Assembly (NCBI RefSeq): GCF_900880625.1
Contig: NZ_CAAHFB010000001.1
Span: forward strand, 2,170,001-2,234,000
Reading direction: 5' to 3'
DNA: 64,000 nucleotides
Origin: Halorhabdus rudnickae
Lineage (GTDB): Archaea > Halobacteriota > Halobacteria > Halobacteriales > Haloarculaceae
The stretch's first letter is position 1. Every line of letters begins with the position of its first letter. Under the pieces are notes generated by a model, which saw nothing but the letters and a program-made list of their open reading frames with translations, did not search any database and had not been told where the DNA came from. The position numbers were made by a program, and so were the translations under genes. Of the stretch, positions 50,315-59,839 are shown one piece after another.

Positions 50315-50957
50315 GCGCGGGTCTCGCCGACTGGGACTCGTATCGAGAACGCGGTTCCAAAGCGCGACTCGCCCAGGTTCAGTCCTTGGAGGGTATCAAC
50401 CATCACGATGCCGATGACGACTACATCGCCCCTCTTGGATCTCGACGGACATCCCCTTTAACACCAGCAAGATGGGAAACTGAACACGAGCGAATCTAGG
50501 AGCAATCCCAGTGGCTCTCCATTTCGCCGTGGTTCGTCGCGCTGATGACGACCGCGGCGATGATAAATAGCTCGAAGCACAGCCCTCGGAGCCGAATGTC
50601 GGCCCGCCCGAGTTCGCCAGAATACCGCCGAAATCCGTGCTGATCCCCCTTTTGGGGTTCTGTAATCCACGGAGTCGACTGTCTTGTTTGACTTATCTCT
50701 CTGCTCGCTTCTGGACACCACCGCGTCTTACTGGGCTTTGCGTTGCCCACACCGTTGTCTCCGACAGTGCTCTGATTTCGCCTTCTTGCAGTGAGACACC
50801 CCCCAATCATGTCAAATCTCTACTTGTGTGCGGTTTTACTATATATCCAAACTACTTGATACGGCCGAAACTATGGCCAGATGATAGAAAAATCGATCCG
50901 CCTGATCGCGACTGTTTGGGCGTCGAGTTCCGGAAGGTCGACCGTGGATCGACGCGG
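50315..50957. other. Intergenic region between convergent genes
   Basis: About 640 bases with no supported gene. One minus-strand frame (50496-50650) ends with GLCFELFIIAAVVISATNHG, which could be the tail of a decayed membrane protein. An AT-rich GTTTTACTATATATCC is near 50833-50848. Confidence 0.35.
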
Positions 50958-51611
50958 TTATCGGATCTTGTCGATCGCGGCGAGAGTGTCGGCGGCCTCG
51001 CGGGCTGCTTCGAGTGCGTCACGGGCGCGCCGCGGATCGTCGGTCGATTCGGCCTGCCGGGCGAACGAGAGGAGAGTCCGCTGTAGCGAGTTGCGAGCAT
51101 CTTCCAGACTACCTGTGGTCTCGCGCCCGTCCCGAGGCGAATCCGCTCCGCCTTCGGGCTCGACCGCCGGCACCTCGACCCGCCCGGCGGTAGACGGGAC
51201 GGTCGCGTTGTCTCCCGTTTCGGATTTCTCTCGTCCGCTGGCGGTCGTCGGCGCTCTCCCGGAGTTAGCGTTGTCGATCGCTGCGCCCGCATCTGCGGAT
51301 AACTGTTCTGTCCCTGATTCTGCGTCGCTTCGTTCCTCGTTAGATGCTCCGGCCGGAGATTCGGCTCCGGAGTCGTCTTCACTGGGCTCCTCGGTGTCTT
51401 CGGGGTCGACTTCTTGCTTGCAGGTCGGGCAGAACGTCTGGCCGTCGTACCGGAAGATGGGGTCGCCACACTCCTCACAGTGGGCGTCGGTCATCGTTGC
51501 GCCCTTCAAGAGGAGTTCGCTCATGTGCTCGGTCGCCTCGCGCTTCTGTTGTTCGCGTTCGTACTGCTCGCGCAGTCGTTCGCGCTCGGCTTCCTCGTCG
51601 AAGTCGCTCAT
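50958..51611 (-). CDS. SSSCA1-type zinc-ribbon protein
   Basis: A 217-residue protein like the Sjogren's/scleroderma autoantigen 1 family. The N-terminal helix (EEAERERLREQYEREQQKRE) precedes a zinc ribbon HCEECGDPIFRYDGQTFCPT-C. A long Ser/Glu-rich disordered middle follows, and then a C-terminal helical hairpin (DPRRARDALEAAREAADTLA). Archaeal members are of unknown function. ATG 51611 (MSDFDEEAER) is preferred. Confidence 0.85.
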   Translation of the reverse strand: MSDFDEEAERERLREQYEREQQKREATEHMSELLLKGATMTDAHCEECGDPIFRYDGQTFCPTCKQEVDPEDTEEPSEDDSGAESPAGASNEERSDAESGTEQLSADAGAAIDNANSGRAPTTASGREKSETGDNATVPSTAGRVEVPAVEPEGGADSPRDGRETTGSLEDARNSLQRTLLSFARQAESTDDPRRARDALEAAREAADTLAAIDKIR

Positions 51612-51753
51612 ATGTGTCACTAGGGACAGTCGACGGGCATAGACGTTGCGACCCGTGACGCTCGATCCGCTGGCCCACGGGCACGCTATCGGGCGTCGGA
51701 CGGGTGCCCATCCGTCCAGTGTGCCAACCCGCTCGAAAGAAGTGCGCGTTTCG

Positions 51754-53370
51754 ATGGCTTTTCAATCTCGTTCCGACAGGTGGGCCCCAGGCATGGATGA
51801 AACCGAGAAGGCGGACGACCGCGACGCACTCGTGGAGTATGGAATCGACGACCGCCCGCCGCTTTCCCGCTCGATCCTGCTGGGAGTCCAGCACTACTTG
51901 ACGATGATCGGGGCGAACATCGCCGTCCCGCTCATCCTGGCGGACTTGATGGGGATGCCCGCCGACGTGACCGCGAAGTTCGTCGGCACCTTCTTCGTCG
52001 TCAGCGGGATCGCGACGCTGGCACAGACCACGGTCGGTAACCGCTACCCGATCATCCAGGGCGCACCGTTCTCGATGCTGGCGCCCGCGATTGCCATCGT
52101 CACCACCGAGGTGACTATCCAGGGGCTCCCCTCCTGGAACGCCAAACTGCTCTTCCTCCAGGGGGCGATCATCAGCGCCGCCCTCGTCGAGGTGGCTATC
52201 GGATACTTCGGACTTGTGGGGAAGATCCGGGAGTATCTTTCGCCGGTCGTCGTCGCACCGGTGGTCGCGCTGATCGGTCTGTCGCTGTTCTCGGCCGGCG
52301 ACATCACCTCGGCGACGAACAACTGGTATCTGCTCGGGCTGACGCTGCTGTTGATCGTCGTCTTCTCGCAATACCTCGATCGGGTCTCCCGCGTGTTCGA
52401 TCTGTTCCCGATCCTGCTGGGCATCGCCGGTGCGTGGCTCGTCGCCGCGGTCGGATCGGCTACCGGAGTCATTCCCGCGGGCGATCCTGCGTATCTCGAC
52501 TTCGGCGAACTCACGACCGAGACACTCGTCTACGTCCCCTACCCTCTCCAGTGGGGGATGCCCGAGTTCCGGACCTCCTTCGCGATCGGGATGTTCGCGG
52601 GCGTTCTCGCTTCGATCATCGAGTCCTTCGCGGACTACCACGCCGTTGCCCGCATCTCGGGTGTTGGCGCGCCCTCGAAGCGACGCATCAACCACGGCAT
52701 CGGCATGGAGGGGCTAGCCAACGTCTTCTCCGGATTGATGGGCACCGGCGGCTCGACGTCCTATTCGGAGAATATCGGCGCCATCGGACTGACTGGCGTC
52801 GCCTCCCGGTTCGTCGTCCAGATCGGCGCGATCGCGATGCTGATCGTCGGCGTGATTCCACTCTTTGGCCGCGTGATCGCGACCATCCCGGGACCGATCG
52901 TCGGCGGACTCTACATCGCTATGTTCGGCCAGATCGTCGCTGTCGGGCTCTCGAATCTGAAGTACGTCGATCTCGACTCCTCGCGGAACCTCTTCATCAT
53001 CGGGATCGCCCTGTTTGCGGGCATGGCCATCCCGGCCTACATCGGCAACGTTGACGCTGCGGCGGCCGAGATGGACGCTGTCGCGAGCGGATTCGAACTG
53101 TTCCGCCAGGGCCTGACGGACGTGCCCTTCGTCGGCTCCCTGCTCGGTACCGAAGTCGTCGCCCAGACGCTGTACATCGTCGGTGACGTTCAGATGGCCG
53201 TCGGTGGGATGGTGGCATTCGCCTTGGACAACACCGTGCCGGGTACCCGCGAGGAACGCGGGCTGGCCGACTGGGCGGCGATCACCGAGAGCGACGACCA
53301 GTTCTCTTCGGCTGTCGAACGGGTATCAGAGCGCCTGGGGGGCGACCAGCCGCCGTTCTCGGGCGACTGA
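51754..53370 (+). CDS. Uracil/xanthine permease family transporter
   Basis: A 538-residue nucleobase:cation symporter-2 protein with about 14 helices. Family segments include HYLTMIGANIAVPLILADLM, the central GNRYPIIQGAPFSMLAPAIA, and the permease motif MGTGGSTSYSENIGAIGLTG. It imports uracil, xanthine or a related base with H+ or Na+. ATG 51754 is used; ATG 51793 (MDETEKADDRD) is nearly as good. Confidence 0.9.
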   Translation: MAFQSRSDRWAPGMDETEKADDRDALVEYGIDDRPPLSRSILLGVQHYLTMIGANIAVPLILADLMGMPADVTAKFVGTFFVVSGIATLAQTTVGNRYPIIQGAPFSMLAPAIAIVTTEVTIQGLPSWNAKLLFLQGAIISAALVEVAIGYFGLVGKIREYLSPVVVAPVVALIGLSLFSAGDITSATNNWYLLGLTLLLIVVFSQYLDRVSRVFDLFPILLGIAGAWLVAAVGSATGVIPAGDPAYLDFGELTTETLVYVPYPLQWGMPEFRTSFAIGMFAGVLASIIESFADYHAVARISGVGAPSKRRINHGIGMEGLANVFSGLMGTGGSTSYSENIGAIGLTGVASRFVVQIGAIAMLIVGVIPLFGRVIATIPGPIVGGLYIAMFGQIVAVGLSNLKYVDLDSSRNLFIIGIALFAGMAIPAYIGNVDAAAAEMDAVASGFELFRQGLTDVPFVGSLLGTEVVAQTLYIVGDVQMAVGGMVAFALDNTVPGTREERGLADWAAITESDDQFSSAVERVSERLGGDQPPFSGD

Positions 53371-53379
53371 ATCTCGCGA

Positions 53380-54759
53380 TCAGTCGCCGACGCCGATGTT
53401 CTCACGCAGGTCGTTCTCGATGGCTTCGAGCGTCCGTCCTTTCGTCTCGGGGACTAACCCGTAGGTGAACACGAACGCGACCGCGCTGAAGACGCCGAAC
53501 AGCCAGAACGTCGACGAGGGGCCGATGTTCGCCGTCAGGATCGGGAACGACAGTGCGACGGCGAGGTTGGCGAGCCAGTTGGTGACCGTCGCGACCCCTT
53601 CTGCTGACCCACGGACCGCCAGTGGGTAGATCTCCGAGATGAGCAGCCAGAAGACCGGCCCTAGGCCGATGGCGAAAAAGGAAATATAAAGCATGAGACA
53701 GATAGTCGCAGTGATACTGAGGACACCCGACAGCCCAGGGAGGTAGAAGACGACGCCCAGGATCGCGAGCGTGACGGTCATGCCGGCGGTCCCGACCAGC
53801 AGGAGTGCCCGTCGGCCGACGCGGTCGATGTAGGCGATCGCGACGACGGTCATCGCCACGTTGACGACGCCGATCCCGACGGTCGCGAGGATCGAGGCCG
53901 CGCTACCGAACCCGGTCGACTCCAGGATCGTCGGCGCGTAGTACATCACCGCGTTGATGCCGGTGATCTGCTGGAGGATCGCCAGCCCGATCCCGACGAC
54001 CAGCGCGGGGCGAAGCCACGGTTCGAGCAGCCTCTTGAGACTCGTCCCGGACTCGCGCTCGACGGTCTCTTTGATCTCTCCGAGTTCTTCTTCGATGTCG
54101 CCCTGTCGCGTCCGACGGAGCACCGCCCGTGCGCGATCGGGTTTCCCGTGGCTGTAGAGCCACCGCGGGCTCTCGGGCATCTTCAGGACGCCGATGCCGA
54201 GGATCACAGCGGGGATCATTCCGGTCCCGAGCATCCAGCGCCAGGCGCCGCTCCCGGAGAAGGCGTAGTTCACGAAGTACGAGGCCAGGATCCCGATGGT
54301 GACCATCAGCTGGTGCATCGAAGTGAGCCCACCGCGGATCCGCGGCGGGGCGATCTCGGAGATGTACAGCGGCCCGACGACCGACGCGAAGCCGATCGCG
54401 AGGCCGTCGATTAGTCGGCCCGCCACCAGGACCGGCACCGTCGGCGCGACGGCCATCAGGAACGACCCGACGAAGAACACCCCGGCCGACAACATGATCA
54501 GCCGTCTCCGTCCGACCCGATCGGCCAGCCGGCCGCCCAGGGCCGCCCCGGTCGCGGCACCCGCCATCGCCCCGCTGACGACGATCCCCTCAACCAGCGG
54601 CGACATACTGAAGGTGTCGTTGATGAACAAGATCGCCCCGGAGATGATGCCGGTGTCGAAGCCGAACAACAGCCCGTTCAGCGCGGCCATCGCCGAGACC
54701 AGGTAGACGAACCGATCACCGTCACCACTCAATACGCCACTTTCAACAGTTGTAGACAT
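53380..54759 (-). CDS. MFS sugar porter
   Basis: A 459-residue major facilitator of the sugar porter family with twelve helices. Diagnostic motifs are present: LADRVGRRRL (loop 2-3), PESPRWLYSHGK (after helix 6), DRVGRRALLLVG (loop 8-9) and PETKGRTLEAIE (C-terminus), plus QQITGINAVMYYAPTI in helix 7. It likely imports a hexose or pentose by H+ or Na+ symport. It converges on the permease gene with 9 bases between them. Confidence 0.92.
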   Translation of the reverse strand: MSTTVESGVLSGDGDRFVYLVSAMAALNGLLFGFDTGIISGAILFINDTFSMSPLVEGIVVSGAMAGAATGAALGGRLADRVGRRRLIMLSAGVFFVGSFLMAVAPTVPVLVAGRLIDGLAIGFASVVGPLYISEIAPPRIRGGLTSMHQLMVTIGILASYFVNYAFSGSGAWRWMLGTGMIPAVILGIGVLKMPESPRWLYSHGKPDRARAVLRRTRQGDIEEELGEIKETVERESGTSLKRLLEPWLRPALVVGIGLAILQQITGINAVMYYAPTILESTGFGSAASILATVGIGVVNVAMTVVAIAYIDRVGRRALLLVGTAGMTVTLAILGVVFYLPGLSGVLSITATICLMLYISFFAIGLGPVFWLLISEIYPLAVRGSAEGVATVTNWLANLAVALSFPILTANIGPSSTFWLFGVFSAVAFVFTYGLVPETKGRTLEAIENDLRENIGVGD

Positions 54760-54995
54760 TCGTTCGAGTGTCGCTAATTAGGACGGAAAAACGCTCCGGA
54801 GATTCCCGACAAATACTACGGGAAACAATTCTTGGGGACTTCTATACGACAAAAACATCAAAAAATAACTTTGTATAGATTCTTTTTCTGGACGAACGTC
54901 TACCCCAAGAGAGTTGTTAACACTGAGAATGTTCCGGTACACACGGCGGATGGGCGCGCGTGATCCCGGCTCCGTCCCGGTCCGTTTCCCGGCCG
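54760..54995. other. Promoter side of the sugar porter gene
   Basis: AT-rich stretch (54830-54900) upstream of the sugar porter start. It must carry its promoter; no gene is supported. Confidence 0.35.
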
Positions 54996-55400
54996 TCAGT
55001 TCGGACGGTCCTCGACACGCTCGATCGACCGGAAGACCGGTGAGGCGGTCGTCTCGACCGTCAGGTCGCCCCCGTCCGTGGCGCGGTAGGTGTAGGCGAA
55101 CGAGCCGTTCAGCTGGGGGTATCTTCCGGAAGTATACTGATCGGTTCCGTAGCGTGCTCCCCTCGGCGAAGACTGCTGTCCCGTTCAGGACCGTCGTCCG
55201 GTGAGCGAACTCGCCACTCGATTCCCAGGAGGATACTTCCCGCGTCTTGGTGTCGGTTCCCGGATCGACGAGGCCCGTATACGTCAGAAACCCGCCGAGG
55301 AGGTCGAGAAGTACCGCGACAGCGAGGAGCAGTTCGTCGTTCTCAACGATTCGTGCGCGGACCCGAAGGTCCCACCCACTCGTGCGGCCCCGAGCTCTCT
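54996..55400 (-). pseudogene. DUF5305-like protein, truncated and frameshifted
   Basis: The minus strand reads DLRVRARIVENDELLLAVAV then LLDLLGGFLTYTGLVDPGTD and TKTREVSSWESSGEFAHRTT, matching the N-terminal membrane helix and following beta-domain of DUF5305 proteins. At a run of five C (about 55114-55119) the frame shifts and continues as PQLNGSFAYTYRATDGGDLT to a stop at 54996. No clean start codon is present. The C-terminal part of the family is also missing. Confidence 0.7.
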
Positions 55401-55761
55401 CTCTATCACCTCATAATGGTTGAGGGCCGTAGGGTGGTCGTGTTCAGAGACGCCGGTCCCATGCGGAAGATTCGATTTCGCCGGCAGCAGTTTCTCGGTA
55501 AGCGCTGCTGAAATAGTACGAAAACGAAAACGTTCTATTTATTATATGCGAAAATATGTTTTGGGCTTAGTTTCAAATCACATAGTGTTCGAATCTGTGA
55601 GCGGAGCCGTGACGTGAGCAGGCAGCGTTCAACGCTGGGTGTCATCGATGGCCATCACGGCGCTGGTGCCGTCGTCTTTCTCAGGAAGTTGGGCGAAAGA
55701 CGCGTGAGAAATTACGCTCGTTTTGGTGGAAGTAACGTTGCGTACGGCAATTCGATAGTAT

Positions 55762-55792
55762 CGCGGTCGACAGTGATGTACTGTCGATCGCG
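55762..55792. repeat. 13-base inverted repeat with 5-base loop
   Basis: CGCGGTCGACAGT and ACTGTCGATCGCG, one mismatch. It could be a terminator stem, an operator or the end of a lost element. Confidence 0.55.
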
Positions 55793-56212
55793 CTGTTTGT
55801 TCAGCTGCATCACGGTATTGACGACCGCAGCGTGATTCGGTGAGGGACCAGACTCCGACTGTCGATCGACTTTCTCAACGTCGGTGTGACCAGTCGAACT
55901 CGGCCATTAATCCACGAACATATAAAAAATAACAACAGTATTTGGAAATATAGGTAAGCTTGGTACACTGACTACTGAGCGTCATTCCTCGCCACAGTGT
56001 TCGTTCTTGTTTAATAAATATTGTATCTATTTCGTCTAAATTTTCGCTGAGTATACGACGATTAGAACTAACCGTTCGCTGAGACAATCGTGTTCGGACA
56101 TAGAGTGCTATACCGAATTGCCCCTCTTCAACTGCTTTTATCTCTGTTGTTCTGCGTGCAGTCACGTGAACCGCCTCATCTTCGGTTTCGAACTTCGCCT
56201 ACACTCCAAATT

Positions 56213-56286
56213 TTACAACAACATGGTCGTAAAGTAGAGTGCTCTCGATGTGCCGGCGTTGATTACAACAATATGACTGTAAAGTA
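56213..56286. repeat. Two 24-base direct repeats, 50 bases apart
   Basis: TTACAACAAYATGRYYGTAA-type sequence at 56213-56236 and 56263-56286, 20 of 24 identical and both ending GTAAAGTA. The 50-base period is close to five helical turns. They lie 75-148 bases beyond the iclR stop. They look like operator sites left without an adjacent gene. Confidence 0.5.
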
Positions 56287-56360
56287 CTGGCTACGAGTGG
56301 CGCATCACCGAACGAGGAACCGCTGGCAGCGACAAACAATCGGTTTCGAGGCGCGCCCGA

Positions 56361-57134
56361 TCAATAGTGTTCGTACTTGAGTGCGATGACGTTCGCCGTC
56401 TCCCGCAACGCTTCGACGAGTTCGGTTTCGATCCGGTCGGTCGTCACGCGGTGTTTCGGGCCGACGGTCGAAATCGCTGCGTTTTCGTCGTCGACATCAA
56501 GTGGGACCGCGACTGAACGGACGCCCTGAATGTGTTCCTCGTCTTCGACGGCGTATCCCTGCTCACGGATCCGGTCGACCTCTTCGAGCAGGGATTCCCG
56601 ATCAGTGATCGTCCGATCGGTCGCTTGTGGGAGCTCGAACGTTTCGATCACGTGGTCGATCTCCTCGGCAGACAACTGCGAGAGGAGCGCCTTTCCGAGG
56701 GCCGTCCAGTGGAGTCGATTGATCTGTCCCACCGGCGCGTTGTCCGATAACCCCTCGATGGGTTCTGTTCGATGTAGCAAGACACGCTGGTAGCGCTCCT
56801 CGTAGCCGATCGTTGCGACCTCCCCGACGGAATTCGAGAGTTTGTCCACCTGGGGCCGCGCGACGTGATAGAGGTCGATCTGCTTGCGGATCCGGCCACC
56901 GTGTTCGAGAAATTGGAGACTGAGCCGGTAGGCATCGTCGTCGGTCCGGACAACGTAGCCGAGTTCTTCGAGCGTTCGAAGATGGACGTCAACTGTGCTC
57001 TTGGGCAGATCGACTGTCCGTCCCAGTTCCGAGATGCCCATTGCATGATGCTCGGCTAACGCCTCGACGAGCGTGAACGATTTCTGTACAGCCTCGATGT
57101 GGTTGCCGGCCGGACCCGAGTTCCCCTCGTTCAT
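56361..57134 (-). CDS. IclR-family transcription regulator
   Basis: A 257-residue regulator. An N-terminal winged helix (AVQKSFTLVEALAEHHAMGI, ELGRTVDLPKSTVDVHLRTL) is followed by a C-terminal effector-binding GAF-like domain (about 85-255). The latter contains GYEERYQRVLLHRTEPIEGL, HWTALGKALLSQL and DDENAAISTVGPKHRVTTDR. IclR proteins of haloarchaea control sugar and sugar-acid catabolism. It is divergent from kdgK, so gluconate or KDG could be its signal. ATG 57134 (MNEGNSGPAGNH) is chosen at the start of the domain. Confidence 0.9.
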   Translation of the reverse strand: MNEGNSGPAGNHIEAVQKSFTLVEALAEHHAMGISELGRTVDLPKSTVDVHLRTLEELGYVVRTDDDAYRLSLQFLEHGGRIRKQIDLYHVARPQVDKLSNSVGEVATIGYEERYQRVLLHRTEPIEGLSDNAPVGQINRLHWTALGKALLSQLSAEEIDHVIETFELPQATDRTITDRESLLEEVDRIREQGYAVEDEEHIQGVRSVAVPLDVDDENAAISTVGPKHRVTTDRIETELVEALRETANVIALKYEHY

Positions 57135-57380
57135 GCGACCGACTGTCAACGGCTGCCCGGAAATCTCCTTCGGAACCAGCGGGAGACCCACCGAACCGAC
57201 GAGTTCCGCCAGCATTTCACGGGACCGAGGCTACCGTTCGACAGTATTGGACAGGACTGAGTTATCATGTCTGTTCCCTGTGCTCCTCCCCGATATATGC
57301 TATTTTGCCCTTCTACGGTCGTAGTATCGGGGGCAGGGCCGAGATGTCGCCGATCGTGTGGTCATTCTGGTGCCAATCTT

Positions 57381-57438
57381 GTCCAACCTCATTGGACGGT
57401 CTCTGTGCCGGGGGCGGCTTCTTATCCATTAATGATAA
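57381..57438. promoter_or_regulatory. Candidate IclR operators and kdgK promoter
   Basis: In the 428-base gap between iclR and kdgK there are two 17-base palindromes: GTCCAACCTCATTGGAC (57381-57397) and TTATCCATTAATGATAA (57422-57438). The half-sites TTGGAC and GTCCAAT recur at about 57245 and 57504. The second palindrome also contains a TATA-like ATTAATGATAAT. They are likely binding sites for the divergent IclR protein. Confidence 0.5.
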
Positions 57439-57562
57439 TTGTGTCCTTTCTGCTGTCTGCCCATTTCGGGGTTCTGCGGTGTTTATCGGGGGAACTGATG
57501 ATCGTCCAATCGTGGTAGACGGTCCGCCGATACGGCTGTCCCAATCGCTCCCCGGAGGATTT

Positions 57563-58546
57563 ATGCCAGCTCTCGTGCCAGTCGCGGATGTCATGCCTGA
57601 TCTCGTCACGTTCGGCGAATCGTTGCTCCGGCTGGGGACTGATCCGGGTACACTGCTCGAAGAGACCGACGCGCTTGATGTCTATGTCGGCGGCGCGGAG
57701 GGGAACGTCGCTGTCGCCGCCCAGCGTCTCGGGATCGACGCGACGTGGCTCTCGAAGCTTCCGGCGACACCGCTTGGGCGGCGCATCGTTTCGACGTACC
57801 GGTCCCACGGCGTCTCGCCTGTGGTGATGTGGGCCGACGACGGCCGGGTCGGGACGTACTATCTCGAGCGGGGGACCCAGCCGCGGGACTCACGGGTCGT
57901 GTACGATCGGGAGGGGGCAGCGATCAGGAGCGCGTCACCGAGCGAGTTGTCGATGGATCCGATCACCGAAGCCGGGGCCTTTCACGTTACGGGTATTACG
58001 CCGGCCTTGTCCGAAACTCTCGCCGAGACGACGGGAGCGTTGCTGTCCGCGGCGGCCGAGGCCGACACGACGACGACCTTCGACGTGAACTACCGGTCGA
58101 ACCTTTGGGACCCCTCGACGGCTGGCGAGACGATCGAACGGTTGCTCGTGGACGTCGACGTCCTGTTCGTCGCCGAACGGGACGCTCGTGCGGTACTCGA
58201 CGTCGACAGCGATCCCGACGCGATGGCACGAACCCTCGCCGAGGCGCACGATCTGGACCTCGTCGTCGTGACGCTGGGCGCTGACGGGGCACTCGCGTTC
58301 GACGGCTCCACGGTCCACCGGCAAGACGCGTTCGCGACTGAGACCGTCGATTCCGTCGGGGCGGGCGATGCGTTCGTCGGCGGCTTCCTCGCGTCGTGGC
58401 TCGATGGCGCGCCGGTGGCAGAGGCGCTGGAATGGGGGGTCGCGACCGCGGCGCTGAAACGGACGATCGAGGGTGATCTCGCCGTCGTCACCCCGGAGAT
58501 GGTCGCGGACGTACGCGAGGCCAACCGTCGAGGGATTGACCGGTGA
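57563..58546 (+). CDS. kdgK: 2-keto-3-deoxygluconate kinase
   Basis: PfkB-family sugar kinase of 327 residues that phosphorylates KDG to KDPG. Motifs: substrate region LDVYVGGAEGNVAVAAQRLG and the C-terminal ATP/catalytic motif TVDSVGAGDAFVGGFLASWL with the catalytic Asp in GAGD. An RBS GGAGG at 57554-57558, 4 bases before ATG 57563, supports this start; family alignment would begin at ATG 57593 (MPDLVTFGESLLRL), which lacks an RBS. It is followed by gnaD 47 bases later, giving the two central steps of aldonate use. Confidence 0.92.
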   Translation: MPALVPVADVMPDLVTFGESLLRLGTDPGTLLEETDALDVYVGGAEGNVAVAAQRLGIDATWLSKLPATPLGRRIVSTYRSHGVSPVVMWADDGRVGTYYLERGTQPRDSRVVYDREGAAIRSASPSELSMDPITEAGAFHVTGITPALSETLAETTGALLSAAAEADTTTTFDVNYRSNLWDPSTAGETIERLLVDVDVLFVAERDARAVLDVDSDPDAMARTLAEAHDLDLVVVTLGADGALAFDGSTVHRQDAFATETVDSVGAGDAFVGGFLASWLDGAPVAEALEWGVATAALKRTIEGDLAVVTPEMVADVREANRRGIDR

Positions 58547-58593
58547 GCGGTTATGGGGAAAAATATAAACACTAGAACTAGGAATTGTTCGGT

Positions 58594-59832
58594 GTGACAC
58601 GCGACTACACACAGCTGCACGATCCGAACGCGGAGTACACGATGCGAGACCTCTCCTCGGGAACCATGGGGGTCGAGGTCGACCGCGGCCCGCGGGACGT
58701 CGAGATCACGGATGTCCAGACGACGATGGTCGATGGGAACTACCCGTGGACGCTGGTACGGGTGTATACCGATGCCGGAGTCGTCGGTACCGGCGAGGCG
58801 TACTGGGGTGCCGGCGTGCCCGAACTGATCGAGCGGATAAAGCCCTTCGTCGTCGGCGAGAACCCGCTGGACATCGACCGCCTCTACGAACACCTCATCC
58901 AGAAGATGTCCGGCGAGGGCTCGATCGAGGGCGTCACAGTCACCGCCATCTCGGGTATCGAGATCGCACTGCACGACCTCGCTGGGAAGCTTCTCGACGT
59001 CCCTGCCTACCAGTTGCTCGGCGGGAAGTATCGCGACGACGTCCGGGTCTACTGTGACCTCCACACCGAAAACGAGGCCGACCCCGAGGCCTGTGCCGAC
59101 GAGGCCGAACGCGTCGTCGAAGAACTGGGCTACGACGCGATCAAGTTCGACCTCGACGTCCCCAGCGGCCACGAGAAGGATCGCGCCAACCGTCATCTCC
59201 GGGATCCGGAGATCGAGCACAAGGTCGAGATCGTCGAGGCGGTCACCGAGCGTGTCGGAGACCGTGCGGACGTGGCCTTTGACTGTCATTGGACCTTCAC
59301 GGGTGGGAGCGCCAAGCGCCTGGCGGCGGCCCTCGAACCCTACGACATCTGGTGGCTGGAAGACCCCGTTCCACCGGAGAACCACGACGTCCAGCGGGAG
59401 GTCACCCGAACGACGGCGACCACCCCGATCGCCGCCGGCGAGAACGTCTACCGCAAACACGGGATGCGACGCCTCCTCGAAGAGCAGGCCATCGACATCG
59501 TCGCACCGGACGTCCCGAAGGTCGGCGGGATGCGCGAGTCACGTAAGATCGCCGACCTCGCCGATCTCTACTACGTGCCCGTAGCGATGCACAACGTCGC
59601 CTCGCCGATCGGGACGATGGCTTCAGCCCAGGTCGGGGCGGCCATCCCGAACGCGCTGGCCGTCGAGTACCACTCCTACGAGCTGGGCTGGTGGAGCGAC
59701 CTCGTCGAGGGATCGGTCATCGAGGACGGGTCGATCACGATCCCCGAGCGGCCGGGTCTCGGACTCACGCTGGATCTCGACGCCGTCGCTGAGCACGCCG
59801 TCGACGGCGAGACGGTGTTCGACGAAGCATAG
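58594..59832 (+). CDS. gnaD: Gluconate/galactonate dehydratase
   Basis: Enolase-superfamily dehydratase that converts gluconate (or galactonate) to 2-keto-3-deoxy-aldonate. A 412-residue protein opening VTRDYTQLHDPNAEYTMRDL and containing VRVYTDAGVVGTGEAYWGAG, the metal-binding FDCHWTF and LEDPVPPENHDV, and VAMHNVASPIGTMASAQVGA near the C-terminus. It is close to the characterised haloarchaeal GnaD pattern as I recall it. GTG 58594 is chosen because AAATATAAAC (58560-58569) lies about 25-34 bases before it, a leaderless promoter of its own. Confidence 0.93.
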   Translation: MTRDYTQLHDPNAEYTMRDLSSGTMGVEVDRGPRDVEITDVQTTMVDGNYPWTLVRVYTDAGVVGTGEAYWGAGVPELIERIKPFVVGENPLDIDRLYEHLIQKMSGEGSIEGVTVTAISGIEIALHDLAGKLLDVPAYQLLGGKYRDDVRVYCDLHTENEADPEACADEAERVVEELGYDAIKFDLDVPSGHEKDRANRHLRDPEIEHKVEIVEAVTERVGDRADVAFDCHWTFTGGSAKRLAAALEPYDIWWLEDPVPPENHDVQREVTRTTATTPIAAGENVYRKHGMRRLLEEQAIDIVAPDVPKVGGMRESRKIADLADLYYVPVAMHNVASPIGTMASAQVGAAIPNALAVEYHSYELGWWSDLVEGSVIEDGSITIPERPGLGLTLDLDAVAEHAVDGETVFDEA

Positions 59833-59839
59833 CTTCGTC

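Larger units (their letters stand above)
55401..56360. other. Gene-poor stretch with inverted and direct repeats
   Basis: About 960 bases with no supported gene; short frames on both strands lack coding character. It holds an inverted repeat at 55762-55792 and the two 24-base repeats at 56213 and 56263. Confidence 0.4.

Noticed and set aside
50496-50810. Minus-strand frame with a C-terminal hydrophobic segment
   Set aside because: Only the last ~35 residues look protein-like; the remainder lacks coding character and no start is supported.
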